DNA of 64,000 nt, from positions 1 through 64,000 of the IMG/VR virus record IMGVR_UViG_3300035212_002004. One strand, given 5' to 3'. This DNA is from a virus. Positions 41,404-48,264 of this stretch are shown piece by piece. Under the pieces are notes generated by a model that worked only from the letters and a program-made list of their open reading frames with translations, had not been told where the DNA came from and did not search any database. Numbering within the stretch: the stretch's first letter is position 1; every line of letters starts with the position of its first letter. The translations under genes and the position numbers were made by a program.

Positions 41404-41961
41404 ATTATTTTTAAAAAAATTTAACACCTCAGTTGCACTCTGGTTTGTAATGGGGCTACTATGGGAAATCCTGAATTCGTCGTGTTCGTCACAGGCGTAC
41501 TAGTCCTTATCTTCCTTTGAACTTAATCGATTACAATTGGCGAGGTTTACCACTATCAACACGCCTATTCTGTTTCATGTGTTGGTTACAGACAACCATC
41601 GAGGTGTTAAATTTCTATATTATTTTGTTGCTGGGATGTAAAGCATATAGACTATGTCAAATACAAAATCAAAGTCAAAAACCTTCCACTACCACAAGGG
41701 CAAGGACAAAAACTAAGTCTCAGTTTCGCTAGCCACTTTTAATCTCATCCCCCTTTTCAGGGTTCGCACGAGTAACATGTCTAGCTGTTGAGTTCTATCT
41801 CAGTTTTGGTTTAAGTTTGTAGGGAAGCGAGTTTATGGATGGCTCGAGGCCACGGTTATCATGATTGATTAATATATATCGCATATAGTTTGTATGATAA
41901 CTCCACTATCCCAGCATAAAGCTTTGGAGGATCGGCTTGTGCCTACCTCCTTAGCACCAAA
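41404..41961 (-). ncRNA. Large structured non-coding RNA, ~560 nt
   Basis: A 560-nt stretch with no acceptable gene, visibly richer in G+C than its flanks. Four long-range helices are exact: a 14-bp pair (41417-41430 with 41601-41614) closing a 198-nt domain, a 9-bp pair (41629-41637 with 41908-41916) closing a second domain, and inside them 6 bp (41557-41562/41579-41584) and 8 bp (41855-41862/41894-41901). A GGAGG/CCTCC hairpin (41926-41950) begins the RNA. It starts just after the stop at 41962 and ends in a terminator. ROOL and GOLLD RNAs of phages are of this type: large, ornate, near tRNA genes. Identity with either is not shown. Confidence 0.7.
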
Positions 41962-42234
41962 TTATTTTTCTCCTTCTTGGAATATTTTCTCCCAAGCTTG
42001 TTGTGATTCGTAAGGTCTTGCTACGTACTCATTTAACGCTTCCATTCCTTCTTTAATTGTTGTAAATGGAATTTCTTTACATCCTACTGAGATAATACAT
42101 CCAATTGATAGGAATCTAATTTTTACTTCATAATTTGTAAGACATTGTTGTCTTGATGGTTTCCACTGTTCTTCTGCTAATGGTCCATTTTCTACTAGTC
42201 TTGTTGGTGCTGCTACTGGTTCTACTTCGTTCAT
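41962..42234 (-). CDS. Hypothetical protein, 90 aa
   Basis: MNEVEPVAAPTRLVENGPLAEEQWKPSRQQ... Pro-rich start then a beta/alpha domain with two Cys. No family recognised. Last gene before the large ncRNA, which may share its transcript. Confidence 0.55.
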   Translation of the reverse strand: MNEVEPVAAPTRLVENGPLAEEQWKPSRQQCLTNYEVKIRFLSIGCIISVGCKEIPFTTIKEGMEALNEYVARPYESQQAWEKIFQEGEK

Positions 42235-42240
42235 AATAAC

Positions 42241-42549
42241 TTAATTTGATTGTTGATAACTTTGTTGATTTTCTACTTCTTCTATGAATGGTTGATTTTC
42301 CAACTCTTCTATAACTATATTAATTGCATCAGGATAATGAGTGTGTCCAGATTGAAAATATATTCCCACCAAACCTAATACCTCATTGTCAATGTAGTGA
42401 CGATTTTTACCTTTACCGTTTACTATCTCGTGATCCATTGACACATCATCCCATTCATCCAATACAATTCTATTACCACCCTTTTCTCTATAGTGGAGCC
42501 TGATCATATTATTATGACTGAAGTTTTTAATAAACTCTCCTAGCTTCAT
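42241..42549 (-). CDS. Hypothetical protein, 102 aa
   Basis: MKLGEFIKNFSHNNMIRLHYREKGGNRIVLDEWDDVSMDHEIVNG..GLVGIYFQSGHYPDAINIVIEE: looks like a small phage protein with beta strands and a central HYREKGG loop. No function. One base from the 303-aa gene. Confidence 0.55.
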   Translation of the reverse strand: MKLGEFIKNFSHNNMIRLHYREKGGNRIVLDEWDDVSMDHEIVNGKGKNRHYIDNEVLGLVGIYFQSGHTHYPDAINIVIEELENQPFIEEVENQQSYQQSN

Positions 42550-42550
42550 A

Positions 42551-43462
42551 CTATTTTAATTGGTTTAAAAACTCATCTACTACTGATTGAAATCTTTCTG
42601 CTACTTCAATTTTTAAATTAACAGCATCTTGAATTCTTGCTTGACGTTTTTCTTCAAACTCATGTTGAGCGTTACGTTCTTCTCCAGCCCATTTATCGTA
42701 AGCTAGTTTATAAGTATTTGCTGCTTCTGCATTCTCAGTATTTACTCTTGCTTGAATAATTCCTCTTTCTTTCTGAATTCTGGCATTCTCAGAAGTAGTA
42801 GCATTTTTAATCTTAGATTTAAAGTAATTTACTTTTTGTTCATATCCTCTGTGCAGAGCTGCTAATTCTTCATGAATTAAAAGCAACTGTGATGGGGTAT
42901 GATGAATTGAGATTTTCATAGGGGTTTTCTTTCCTACTTCAATTTCCATAAACTCTAAAGTTTTAATGGTAGGAAGTTCTGCTCTTAATCTATCCAATTT
43001 ACCTCCTTTATGAATAAATTGCCCAATATGTGAAGCATAAGCCTCTGCTTCTAAGAATTCGTTGTACTCGGCTGTAGTTAAAGTATTCCAACCAAAATCC
43101 TCATCCACTTCACTTGGAATTGTTTCCGATATAAGTTTTGGTCTCTCTGGGGATTCTACTTCGTATTTGAATCGTTCTTGTTTGATTTTATTAATCAACT
43201 CGTCCTTAGCTTTGATGTTCTCCATCAAGAATGCTTGAGTAGCAGATAATCTTGCTTTAGCAGTTAATAATTCAACTACATTTTCTGGAATTGGGTTTCC
43301 TTTAACTTCAGTATAGGTTTCTTCTCCTATCACTAGTTCTTTAGAAACGTTATTGATATCAGCTAATTGTGCTGTAAGATCTTTTGAACGTTGGTTACAC
43401 AAGTTTGAGATTGATTGTGCTTGAGACATTGATAACCCTTTTGATGCTAACGAATTTTTCAT
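42551..43462 (-). CDS. Coiled-coil phage protein, 303 aa
   Basis: Two helical coiled regions: residues 1-110 (MSQAQSISNLCNQRSKDLTAQLADINNV) and 205-300 (KNATTSENARIQKERGIIQARVNTENAEAANTYKLAYDKWAGEE). The middle is globular. Large for this block of small genes; I do not recognise a named family. Could be a structural or host-takeover protein. Confidence 0.6.
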   Translation of the reverse strand: MKNSLASKGLSMSQAQSISNLCNQRSKDLTAQLADINNVSKELVIGEETYTEVKGNPIPENVVELLTAKARLSATQAFLMENIKAKDELINKIKQERFKYEVESPERPKLISETIPSEVDEDFGWNTLTTAEYNEFLEAEAYASHIGQFIHKGGKLDRLRAELPTIKTLEFMEIEVGKKTPMKISIHHTPSQLLLIHEELAALHRGYEQKVNYFKSKIKNATTSENARIQKERGIIQARVNTENAEAANTYKLAYDKWAGEERNAQHEFEEKRQARIQDAVNLKIEVAERFQSVVDEFLNQLK

Positions 43463-43474
43463 AACTATGATTTT

Positions 43475-43870
43475 TTATTTATTTTTAATGATTTCTATTA
43501 ATTTTTTAAGACATTCAAGTTCTGCTTCTTCGTAAGATTTAAAATCTGTTTCTAATTCAGATATTGATTGAGAATGATTTATTATTTGATAATCACAATT
43601 AACATCATTTTCTAATGAATTGTCTAATCCTATTGAATGATATAAACCATACTTCTCTCTAAACCAACTAAATGCTTGTTGGTATAATGGTGCTGAAACT
43701 ACTATACTTGATGAATTGTGATTAAATAGAATTGGTTTAGGATTAATACAATCACTATTCATTATTGCATAATCACCTAACAATGGGTCAAAATATCCAA
43801 AACAAGGTTCATCAAATCCTAATTCTTTTAAAATTAATGCTTGTTCGTAAGGTGCAAATTCTTTTTCCAT
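43475..43870 (-). CDS. Hypothetical protein, 131 aa (paralogue of 40750-41145)
   Basis: MEKEFAPYEQALILKELGFDEPCFGYFDPL... and a C-terminal DFKSYEEAELECLKKLIEI match the start and end of 40750-41145, which points to a phage multi-copy family of unknown role. First gene behind the class A promoter at 43890-43921. Confidence 0.6.
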   Translation of the reverse strand: MEKEFAPYEQALILKELGFDEPCFGYFDPLLGDYAIMNSDCINPKPILFNHNSSSIVVSAPLYQQAFSWFREKYGLYHSIGLDNSLENDVNCDYQIINHSQSISELETDFKSYEEAELECLKKLIEIIKNK

Positions 43871-43889
43871 AACTATTTTTTCTTATACT

Positions 43890-43921
43890 TTAATATACGA
43901 ACTATATTTCTAATATCCAAC
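43890..43921 (-). promoter_or_regulatory. Class A promoter (GTTG-N20-TATATTAA)
   Basis: GTTG, 20 nt, TATATTAA with TTCG before the box. A 38-nt block around it is repeated almost exactly at 46007-46038. Confidence 0.72.
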
Positions 43922-43927
43922 TTTTTT

Positions 43928-44383
43928 TTAATCTATTTTTAAAGTAAGTATAATATAATCTGCCCATCCCATTTCATGTCCTTCTATATAGAAGTCGTCT
44001 TCTGGAAAGTAATGAGATAAGTCTGTATCCCATAACTGATCATATATTCCTTGCTTAAAGGTATCCATATCTGTTGGATAGATTTTAGGTACCATGCATT
44101 CTAATTTTTCTGAGAGGTATTTTTTAGCAAGTTCATCATTTAGAGTTTTGTAAACTTCAAATGCTTCTTTACTATCGTCATTACCACCATTCCATTTGTA
44201 GGTTTTTAGCAATGCTTGTGATATCTGTTCATGTCTTTGTTTATCTTGTTCAGATATCTCTACAATGGTATGTGTTTTTAGAGCATCTGTAGATAGAGTT
44301 GGGAGAAATCTTCTAGTAATATATTCTCCTACGTAAAGTCCTAGCTGGTAGTTTAAGTCTTTTACATCAGGATCTCTTCTCAT
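43928..44383 (-). CDS. Hypothetical protein, 151 aa
   Basis: MRRDPDVKDLNYQLGLYVGEYITRRFLP... helical, acidic; ends GHEMGWADYIILTLKID. No family recognised. Directly downstream of the tRNA cluster, about 30 nt after the last tRNA. Confidence 0.55.
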   Translation of the reverse strand: MRRDPDVKDLNYQLGLYVGEYITRRFLPTLSTDALKTHTIVEISEQDKQRHEQISQALLKTYKWNGGNDDSKEAFEVYKTLNDELAKKYLSEKLECMVPKIYPTDMDTFKQGIYDQLWDTDLSHYFPEDDFYIEGHEMGWADYIILTLKID

Positions 44384-44413
44384 AACTTTTATTTTTTATT
44401 GGATAAAATATTG

Positions 44414-44485
44414 TGGTCTCGGGGAATTACGATATCCCAGCCTCTTTCTTATGAGGAAATTGCTCTACCTTTGAGCTACGAGACC
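44414..44485 (-). tRNA. tRNA with CAT anticodon (Met type)
   Basis: Acceptor GGTCTCG/CGAGACC, anticodon loop CTCATAA. T-loop reads ATCGTAA: A54-T58 in place of T54-A58, but C56 and the D-loop GG are kept. Confidence 0.8.
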
Positions 44486-44492
44486 AATTAGT

Positions 44493-44561
44493 TGCGGATT
44501 CAGGACTCGAACCTGGCCTCTGGGTTATGAGCCCGGAATGCTACCAATTACACCAAACCGC
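44493..44561 (-). tRNA. tRNA with CAT anticodon (second)
   Basis: Anticodon arm GGG-CTCATAA-CCC, T-arm CCAGGTTCGAGTCCTG. One mismatch in the acceptor. Whether it is initiator, elongator Met or a lysidine-type Ile tRNA is open. Confidence 0.75.
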
Positions 44562-44663
44562 GATGTATGCTTTAATGAAAAGAGGTAAGCTACTTCAGTT
44601 ATCTGCGTTTACTGAGTATTTAAAGCCGTCATTGGCAAAGTGGCTACTTACTTATTCATTTTG

Positions 44664-44734
44664 CGGTCTAGAACGGTAACGCTCCGTCTACTCAACAGTG
44701 ACAGTGTTGGATGATACTTCTTCACTACTAGACC
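44664..44734 (-). tRNA. tRNA-Asp (GTC)
   Basis: Acceptor GGTCTAG/CTAGACC, anticodon arm CAACA-CTGTCAC-TGTTG, discriminator G as in Asp tRNAs. T-arm GACGG-AGCGTTA-CCGTT and D-loop AGAAGTA are non-canonical but match those of Lys and Gln tRNAs below. Confidence 0.75.
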
Positions 44735-44741
44735 TTTTTGG

Positions 44742-44813
44742 TGGAGCTACCGAGATTCGAACTCGGAATAATAGAATGCAAATCTATCGTGATGCCAATT
44801 TCACTATAGCCCC
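44742..44813 (-). tRNA. tRNA-Ala (TGC)
   Basis: Acceptor GGGGCTA/TAGCTCC with G-U pairs, anticodon arm ATAGA-TTTGCAT-TCTAT, canonical T-loop TTCGAAT. Confidence 0.88.
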
Positions 44814-44818
44814 TTTTG

Positions 44819-44890
44819 TAGCCCTGCCGGGAGTCGAACCCGACTTTTATGGATGAAAACCATATGTCCTAACCGATAGACGACAGGGCC
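44819..44890 (-). tRNA. tRNA-Glu (TTC)
   Basis: Acceptor GGCCCTG/CAGGGCT, anticodon arm TATGG-TTTTCAT-CCATA, D-loop with GG, T-loop TTCGACT. Confidence 0.9.
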
Positions 44891-44891
44891 G

Positions 44892-44966
44892 TGGAGCAGA
44901 TGCGGAGAATCGAACTCCGATCTTCTGGTTGGAAGCCAAAAGTAATAACCATTATACGACATCTGC
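44892..44966 (-). tRNA. tRNA-Gly (TCC), CCA encoded
   Basis: Acceptor GCAGATG/CATCTGC, anticodon loop CTTCCAA, T-loop TTCGATT. The gene ends TCCA, so CCA follows the discriminator in the DNA; most others here lack it. Confidence 0.9.
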
Positions 44967-44972
44967 ATTTTG

Positions 44973-45046
44973 AGGTTCTTGTCAGGATCGAACTGACTCT
45001 ATTCAGCGTTACAAATGCTGTGCACCACCACTTATGCGTAAGAACC
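44973..45046 (-). tRNA. tRNA-Thr (TGT)
   Basis: Acceptor GGTTCTT/AAGAACC, anticodon region CAGCA-TTTGTAA-CGCTG, T-arm GTCAGTTCGATCCTGAC. Confidence 0.87.
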
Positions 45047-45052
45047 AAGTAA

Positions 45053-45119
45053 ATTACAGCCGGTTTTCGTATCCGTTCTCCTACTGCCAAGCAGGTGCTT
45101 TGCTATAAGCTAGCTGTAA
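45053..45119 (-). tRNA. Degenerate tRNA-like element
   Basis: Acceptor TTACAGC/GCTGTAA and D-stem GCTT/AAGC are good; anticodon arm CCTGC-TTGG CA-GTAGG leaves a 6-nt loop and the T-arm has only 3 pairs. Anticodon not assigned (GGC possible). Confidence 0.5.
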
Positions 45120-45128
45120 CTTTTTTAT

Positions 45129-45194
45129 GTAGGCGACTAGAACTCCAGTCCTTCTGTCCAATTAAGGAACTCATATCCGGTAACCCGGTCCTAC
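45129..45194 (-). tRNA. Degenerate tRNA-like element
   Basis: Ends GTAGG/CCTAC pair, a CCGG-GTTA-CCGG hairpin sits at the D position, and GACT/AGTC at the T position. Anticodon loop 6 nt (TTAATT). Not assignable. Confidence 0.4.
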
Positions 45195-45206
45195 TATATT
45201 CTACTG

Positions 45207-45286
45207 TACCCAAGGGGGGAGTCGAACCCCCAAGCTTACGCCACGGCTTCTAAGACCGCTGTGTCTACCAGTTCCACCACTCGGGC
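45207..45286 (-). tRNA. tRNA-Leu (TAG)
   Basis: Acceptor GCCCGAG/CTTGGGT, anticodon arm GCGGT-CTTAGAA-GCCGT, long variable arm (GGCGTAAGCTT) expected for Leu, T-loop TTCGACT. Confidence 0.92.
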
Positions 45287-45469
45287 ATTTACCGCATGTG
45301 CGGTCACTTATCAATCGGTAGCTCCCTCTTGATGTCCATCTGTGGGTGTAACACATTTGGTAGAGGGTCGAACCTTAAATATCGTATCATGAAGCATTTT
45401 TGATATTGTTGAATATGCTATATCCAACTTTCTTGCTTTTATGATTATAATTTCTTTATCTTTCATACT

Positions 45470-45501
45470 TAAATATACGAACTATATTTTTACTATCCTA
45501 G
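45470..45501 (-). promoter_or_regulatory. Class A promoter for the 44.4-45.3 kb tRNA block
   Basis: Box TATATTTA with TTCG before it; -33 reads CTAG, so weaker. The 182 nt between it and the first tRNA hold no convincing gene. Confidence 0.55.
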
Positions 45502-45524
45502 CTTTTTTTAATTTACTTTTAATC

Positions 45525-45596
45525 TTAATTGCCATCATTTATTTTAATTCCAAAAAATATAAAGACTACAGCCACAATTATAAAACATACTATCAT
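45525..45596 (-). CDS. Possible membrane microprotein, 23 aa
   Basis: MIVCFIIVAVVFIFFGIKINDGN: one hydrophobic span between the tRNA-Cys gene and the class A promoter. No clear start site. Kept at low confidence because similar one-span peptides occur at 25078 and 32156. Confidence 0.35.
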   Translation of the reverse strand: MIVCFIIVAVVFIFFGIKINDGN

Positions 45597-45610
45597 AATT
45601 TATTTTTTTG

Positions 45611-45683
45611 AGGGACTATAAAGAATCGAACTTTACAATCTATTCGTTTGCTGCGAATAAGCTTAACCATCAGCCTTAGTCCC
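45611..45683 (-). tRNA. tRNA-Cys (GCA) with A33
   Basis: Acceptor GGGACTA/TAGTCCC, anticodon arm ATTCG-CAGCAAA-CGAAT, discriminator T as in Cys tRNAs, T-loop TTCGATT. The universal T before the anticodon is A here. Confidence 0.8.
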
Positions 45684-45688
45684 ATTTA

Positions 45689-45756
45689 TCACCTAGCCTG
45701 ACCTTCCAGACAGTACAAGTCAGTATTAATTTCACGTGCTGTTTTGTAGTAGGTGA
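45689..45756 (-). tRNA. Degenerate tRNA-like element
   Basis: Perfect 7-bp acceptor TCACCTA/TAGGTGA; a central CTGAC-TTGTACT-GTCTG arm would give GTA (Tyr). D and T arms are poor. Confidence 0.4.
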
Positions 45757-45762
45757 TTTATT

Positions 45763-45990
45763 TTATTTATTCAGATCTTGTATAATAGGTCCTAAATCTT
45801 TTACAGGTATCTTACAATCCTCTTGACCTTCTCCTTCTGAGTTTCTCCACATATAGTTGTAAACTGCTTTTGTTTTTCTTTCCATCTCAAATGTAAAGTA
45901 TAGGTTTGGAGTTTCTAATTCATATACATTCCAATCATCTCCTCTTCCGTCAGTATATTGATTTACTAATTTAAAATCTGTTATTTTCAT
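45763..45990 (-). CDS. Hypothetical protein, 75 aa
   Basis: MKITDFKLVNQYTDGRGDDWNVYELETPNLYFTFEMERKTKAVYN: beta-rich small protein. No family recognised. Single gene behind a class A promoter, followed by tRNA genes that it may be co-transcribed with. Confidence 0.55.
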   Translation of the reverse strand: MKITDFKLVNQYTDGRGDDWNVYELETPNLYFTFEMERKTKAVYNYMWRNSEGEGQEDCKIPVKDLGPIIQDLNK

Positions 45991-46006
45991 ATTTCTTTCT
46001 TATACT

Positions 46007-46038
46007 TTAATATACGAACTATATTTCTAATATCCAAC
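46007..46038 (-). promoter_or_regulatory. Class A promoter (GTTG-N20-TATATTAA)
   Basis: GTTG, 20 nt, TATATTAA; the -33 lies inside the 3' end of the HNH gene. Near-identical to 43890-43921. Confidence 0.72.
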
Positions 46039-46725
46039 TATTTTGTTAGATTTTTTTAAATTATCTTTTTTCCACAATGGTTGATAATTACTATAATGAT
46101 TTAATCTTACAATATCTTCCTCTGTTTGAGCTGAAGAGATTGGTATTTTATGATCTAATTCCCATTGACCATAATTGTAAATAGTCATACCTTCTTGAAA
46201 TAAGTTCTGAATATGTTCTGTAAATTCTAATAGAGTGCATCCTAGTATTTCTTCAGTTCCTATACTTTTTCTATAAGTACCATTGCAGCTCCTTTTGAAT
46301 GAACCTCCTATTAAACTTCTTGTATTATATATTAATTTATAAATTGGATCTACTTTTTTTCGTTCCCTATGATAATTTACATAATATCCAGGATTCCTTT
46401 CATTCCAACTACTCTTTTTCTCTCTAGGTTTTTTAATAACCTCTTTTTTAGGTCTAGGATGAGTTTTATAGTACTCTCTTTGCCTTAACTTTATCTCCTC
46501 TTTATTTTGTTGGTAATTTAACCTATCTCTTTCTCTTTGCTTATCCCTATTAGCATCTCTATACTCTTCTCCATATTTTTGTAGAGATTCTTTATTATCC
46601 TCTTTCCATCTTGCAGTTTCTATTTTTCTACAAGCTCTGCAGGTATAGTCGTAGTTATTAAATACAGATTTTGATATGTTAATTCCTACTTCTAATTCTA
46701 CTTTACACTTTATACACTCTTTCAT
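46027..46725 (-). CDS. HNH homing endonuclease with N-terminal zinc ribbon, 232 aa
   Basis: CIKCKVELEVGI...YTCRACRKIE gives two CxxC knuckles; the C-terminal WELDHKIPISSAQTEEDIVRLNHYSNYQPLWKKDNLKKSNK is the HNH core. Paralogue of 35169-35861 and 58853-59524. Inserted in the tRNA archipelago. Preceded by a structured leader at 46726-46832. Confidence 0.9.
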   Translation of the reverse strand: MKECIKCKVELEVGINISKSVFNNYDYTCRACRKIETARWKEDNKESLQKYGEEYRDANRDKQRERDRLNYQQNKEEIKLRQREYYKTHPRPKKEVIKKPREKKSSWNERNPGYYVNYHRERKKVDPIYKLIYNTRSLIGGSFKRSCNGTYRKSIGTEEILGCTLLEFTEHIQNLFQEGMTIYNYGQWELDHKIPISSAQTEEDIVRLNHYSNYQPLWKKDNLKKSNKIVGY

Positions 46726-46832
46726 ATTAAAATAAAAGGAGAAATTAAAGAAAACACATGGTACGTGCTAAGCTCTAAAATCTCCTATAATGTTTTTATT
46801 GAACAGTACCATTGTTCATTTAATATAAATAT
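46726..46832 (-). ncRNA. Pseudoknotted leader RNA of HNH gene (copy 3)
   Basis: Same plan with different sequence: octamer (46825-46832), ATGGTAC (46806-46812), stem AGGAGA/TCTCCT (46781-46786 with 46738-46743), loop holding GTACCAT (46758-46764) that pairs with the first strand, 7 bp. No primary-sequence match to copies 1 and 2 in the loop. Confidence 0.65.
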
Positions 46833-46862
46833 CACAAAATATAGGAAACCTTAATATATTTT

Positions 46863-47369
46863 TTAAAAGAATAGGAAAGCTTCCCATTCCTTAGGTACAT
46901 AGTTTAAGGTTTTTAAGAGCATTAGGTAATGAGGTCTTTTTGGTTCTGGAATTTCCTTTCCATATTCCTCAAGAGTTAAATCTGCTTTAGCTCCATTACA
47001 AGATCTACATGCTGTTACTAAATTGTCCCAAGCATTTTCTCCACCTTTTGATTGTGGAATGACATGGTCAAGTGTTAATGACTTTATGTTACTTGATCCG
47101 CAATAAACACATTCATAATTATCCCTTCGATAAACATTTTCTCTCGTTAGAGGAACTTTTTGAATGTTTTGTTTTACATATTTAAAAACCCTAATGATTG
47201 AAGGTTTAAAAATTTCTAGTTTTGGATTTACTAATCCGAATGTTTCTGGATGTTCAGCTATTATTTCTGCATTACCCTTATACGAAATCACGAAAGCTCT
47301 TTCGGTAGAGATGATGCTTCTTGCCATAAAGCTTGAATCAATTACCAGTGTTCTTTGGTACTTACTCAT
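46863..47369 (-). CDS. HNH endonuclease (McrA-like family), 168 aa
   Basis: Start set at MSKYQRTLVIDSSFMARSI. RRDNYECVYCGSSNIKSLTLDHVIPQSKGGENAWDNLVTACRSCNGAKADLTLEE is a full HNH-zinc-finger domain (CxxC...DH...N...CxxC). The N-terminal half is the companion domain seen in free-standing HNH proteins of cyanobacteria and Bacteroidota (RAFVISYKGNAEII, SIIRVFKYV). It lacks a class B octamer, unlike the other endonuclease genes, so it may be a resident nuclease rather than a recent invader. Confidence 0.88.
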   Translation of the reverse strand: MSKYQRTLVIDSSFMARSIISTERAFVISYKGNAEIIAEHPETFGLVNPKLEIFKPSIIRVFKYVKQNIQKVPLTRENVYRRDNYECVYCGSSNIKSLTLDHVIPQSKGGENAWDNLVTACRSCNGAKADLTLEEYGKEIPEPKRPHYLMLLKTLNYVPKEWEAFLFF

Positions 47370-47402
47370 GATTTTAATTTTTAAATGAAACAATTTATTT
47401 TG

Positions 47403-47473
47403 CGCAGGCCGTAAGAATCGAACTTACCCGTAGCAGTTTTGGAGACCGTACCGACACCTTGTCTGTGACCTGC
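47403..47473 (-). tRNA. tRNA-Trp (CCA)
   Basis: Acceptor GCAGGTC/GGCCTGC, discriminator G as in Trp, anticodon loop CTCCAAA, T-loop TTCGATT. Confidence 0.87.
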
Positions 47474-47567
47474 ATTTGTAGAGTATCGCTTACTCTACCA
47501 AAGTTGATCAGACTTCTTTAATAGCTCTTTAAGTTGTTACCATCTGTCTATCCATGCGATTTTTTTG
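47474..47567 (-). other. Inter-tRNA spacer with hairpin
   Basis: Holds GTAGAGTA-AGCGA-TACTCTAC (8 bp) right before tRNA-Trp, after GATCAACTTTG. The spacer at 47719-47785 has the same plan with GTAGG-type pairs and the same AGCGA loop. Confidence 0.5.
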
Positions 47568-47640
47568 TACCCCTAGAAGAATTCGAATCTCCATTTTACA
47601 TCTTAGAAGGATGTTGCATTTCCATTTATGCTATAAGGGC
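47568..47640 (-). tRNA. tRNA-Arg (TCT)
   Basis: Acceptor GCCCTTA/TAGGGGT, anticodon arm ACATC-CTTCTAA-GATGT, T-loop TTCGAAT. A TACAAAAAAATCG tail follows. Confidence 0.9.
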
Positions 47641-47646
47641 ATTTTG

Positions 47647-47718
47647 AGGTCCTACCAGAACTCGAATCTGGATTCTATCGTTCGTAGCGATAAGTTTTTC
47701 CAATTAAACTATAAGACC
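47647..47718 (-). tRNA. tRNA-Arg (ACG)
   Basis: Acceptor GGTCTTA/TAGGACC, anticodon arm TATCG-CTACGAA-CGATA, T-loop TTCGAGT. Confidence 0.9.
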
Positions 47719-47785
47719 AGACTGTAGGATATCGCTTAACCTACGAAGTTGATCACACTTCTTTTCTATACGAACGATTTTTTTG
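47719..47785 (-). other. Inter-tRNA spacer with hairpin
   Basis: GTAGG-TTA-AGCGA-TATCCTAC hairpin before tRNA-Arg(ACG), preceded by GATCAACTTCG; counterpart of 47474-47567. Confidence 0.5.
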
Positions 47786-47858
47786 TATCCCTGACTGGAG
47801 TCGAACCAGCAGCTTACGAGGCTTAAACTCGTTGTGTTTACCATTTCACCACAGGGAT
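47786..47858 (-). tRNA. tRNA-Leu (TAA), short variable arm
   Basis: Acceptor ATCCCTG/CAGGGAT, anticodon arm ACGAG-TTTAAGC-CTCGT, T-loop TTCGACT. The variable region is only about 5 nt, odd for a Leu tRNA. Confidence 0.85.
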
Positions 47859-47953
47859 GTAAAGCCAATCCCGTAGATTGGCAGCTCAACTTTAGGCATT
47901 GAGTTTGCAAGAACTAGTCTCTGGCCAAGTCAATCTCCCTTTGGGAGTTGTCG

Positions 47954-48025
47954 TGTGAAAGGTGGGACTCGAACCCACAATCTCCTGAATCACAATCAGA
48001 CGCTTTACCATTCAGCTACAATCAC
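47954..48025 (-). tRNA. tRNA-His (GTG)
   Basis: Anticodon arm CTGA-TTGTGAT-TCAG, T-arm TGTGGGTTCGAGTCCCAC. Two T-T mismatches in the acceptor GTGATTG/CTTTCAC. Confidence 0.8.
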
Positions 48026-48033
48026 CATGTTAG

Positions 48034-48102
48034 TACCGAGTGTTGGATTCGAACCAACCTAAGGGCGGATATGAGCCATCCTTGATCCCAAGCTCCCTCG
48101 GT
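48034..48102 (-). tRNA. tRNA with CAT anticodon (third)
   Basis: Acceptor ACCGAGG/ACTCGGT, anticodon arm GATGG-CTCATAT-CCGCC with one A-C mismatch, T-loop TTCGAAT. Met or Ile2 type. Confidence 0.72.
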
Positions 48103-48108
48103 AATTAA

Positions 48109-48171
48109 AAGTAACGTAGGACTCGAACCTACTCATGCCAAGTTAATAGCAATTATCCACCATGCATTACT
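48109..48171 (-). tRNA. Short tRNA-like element
   Basis: Acceptor AGTAATG/CGTTACT and T-arm GTAGGTTCGAGTCCTAC are good, but the unit is only 63 nt and the anticodon arm cannot be fixed (loop 6 or 8 nt). Confidence 0.55.
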
Positions 48172-48175
48172 TTTG

Positions 48176-48258
48176 AGGAAAGAATGAGAATCGAACTCAA
48201 TCCAATTACGAACGTCTCGCTTAGCAGGCGGACTCAACACCATGTTGATTTACTTTCC
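48176..48258 (-). tRNA. tRNA-Ser (GCT)
   Basis: 83 nt with a long variable arm. Anticodon loop CTGCTAA, acceptor GGAAAGT/TCTTTCC with one mismatch, T-loop TTCGATT. Confidence 0.88.
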
Positions 48259-48264
48259 ATTTTG

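Noticed and set aside
41654-41716. Plus-strand 20-codon frame inside the large ncRNA (MSNTKSKSKTF...)
   Set aside because: Wrong strand, no start signals, and lies within base-paired structure of the RNA on the other strand.
41404-41961. tmRNA, RNase P RNA or group I intron
   Set aside because: No tRNA-like ends or tag frame for tmRNA, no recognisable RNase P core, no exon halves on either side for an intron.
45311-45466. 51-codon frame MKDKEIIIIKARKLDIA... upstream of the tRNA block
   Set aside because: Its ATG lies only about 3 nt after the class A box, before any likely transcript start, and the second half reads like spacer sequence.
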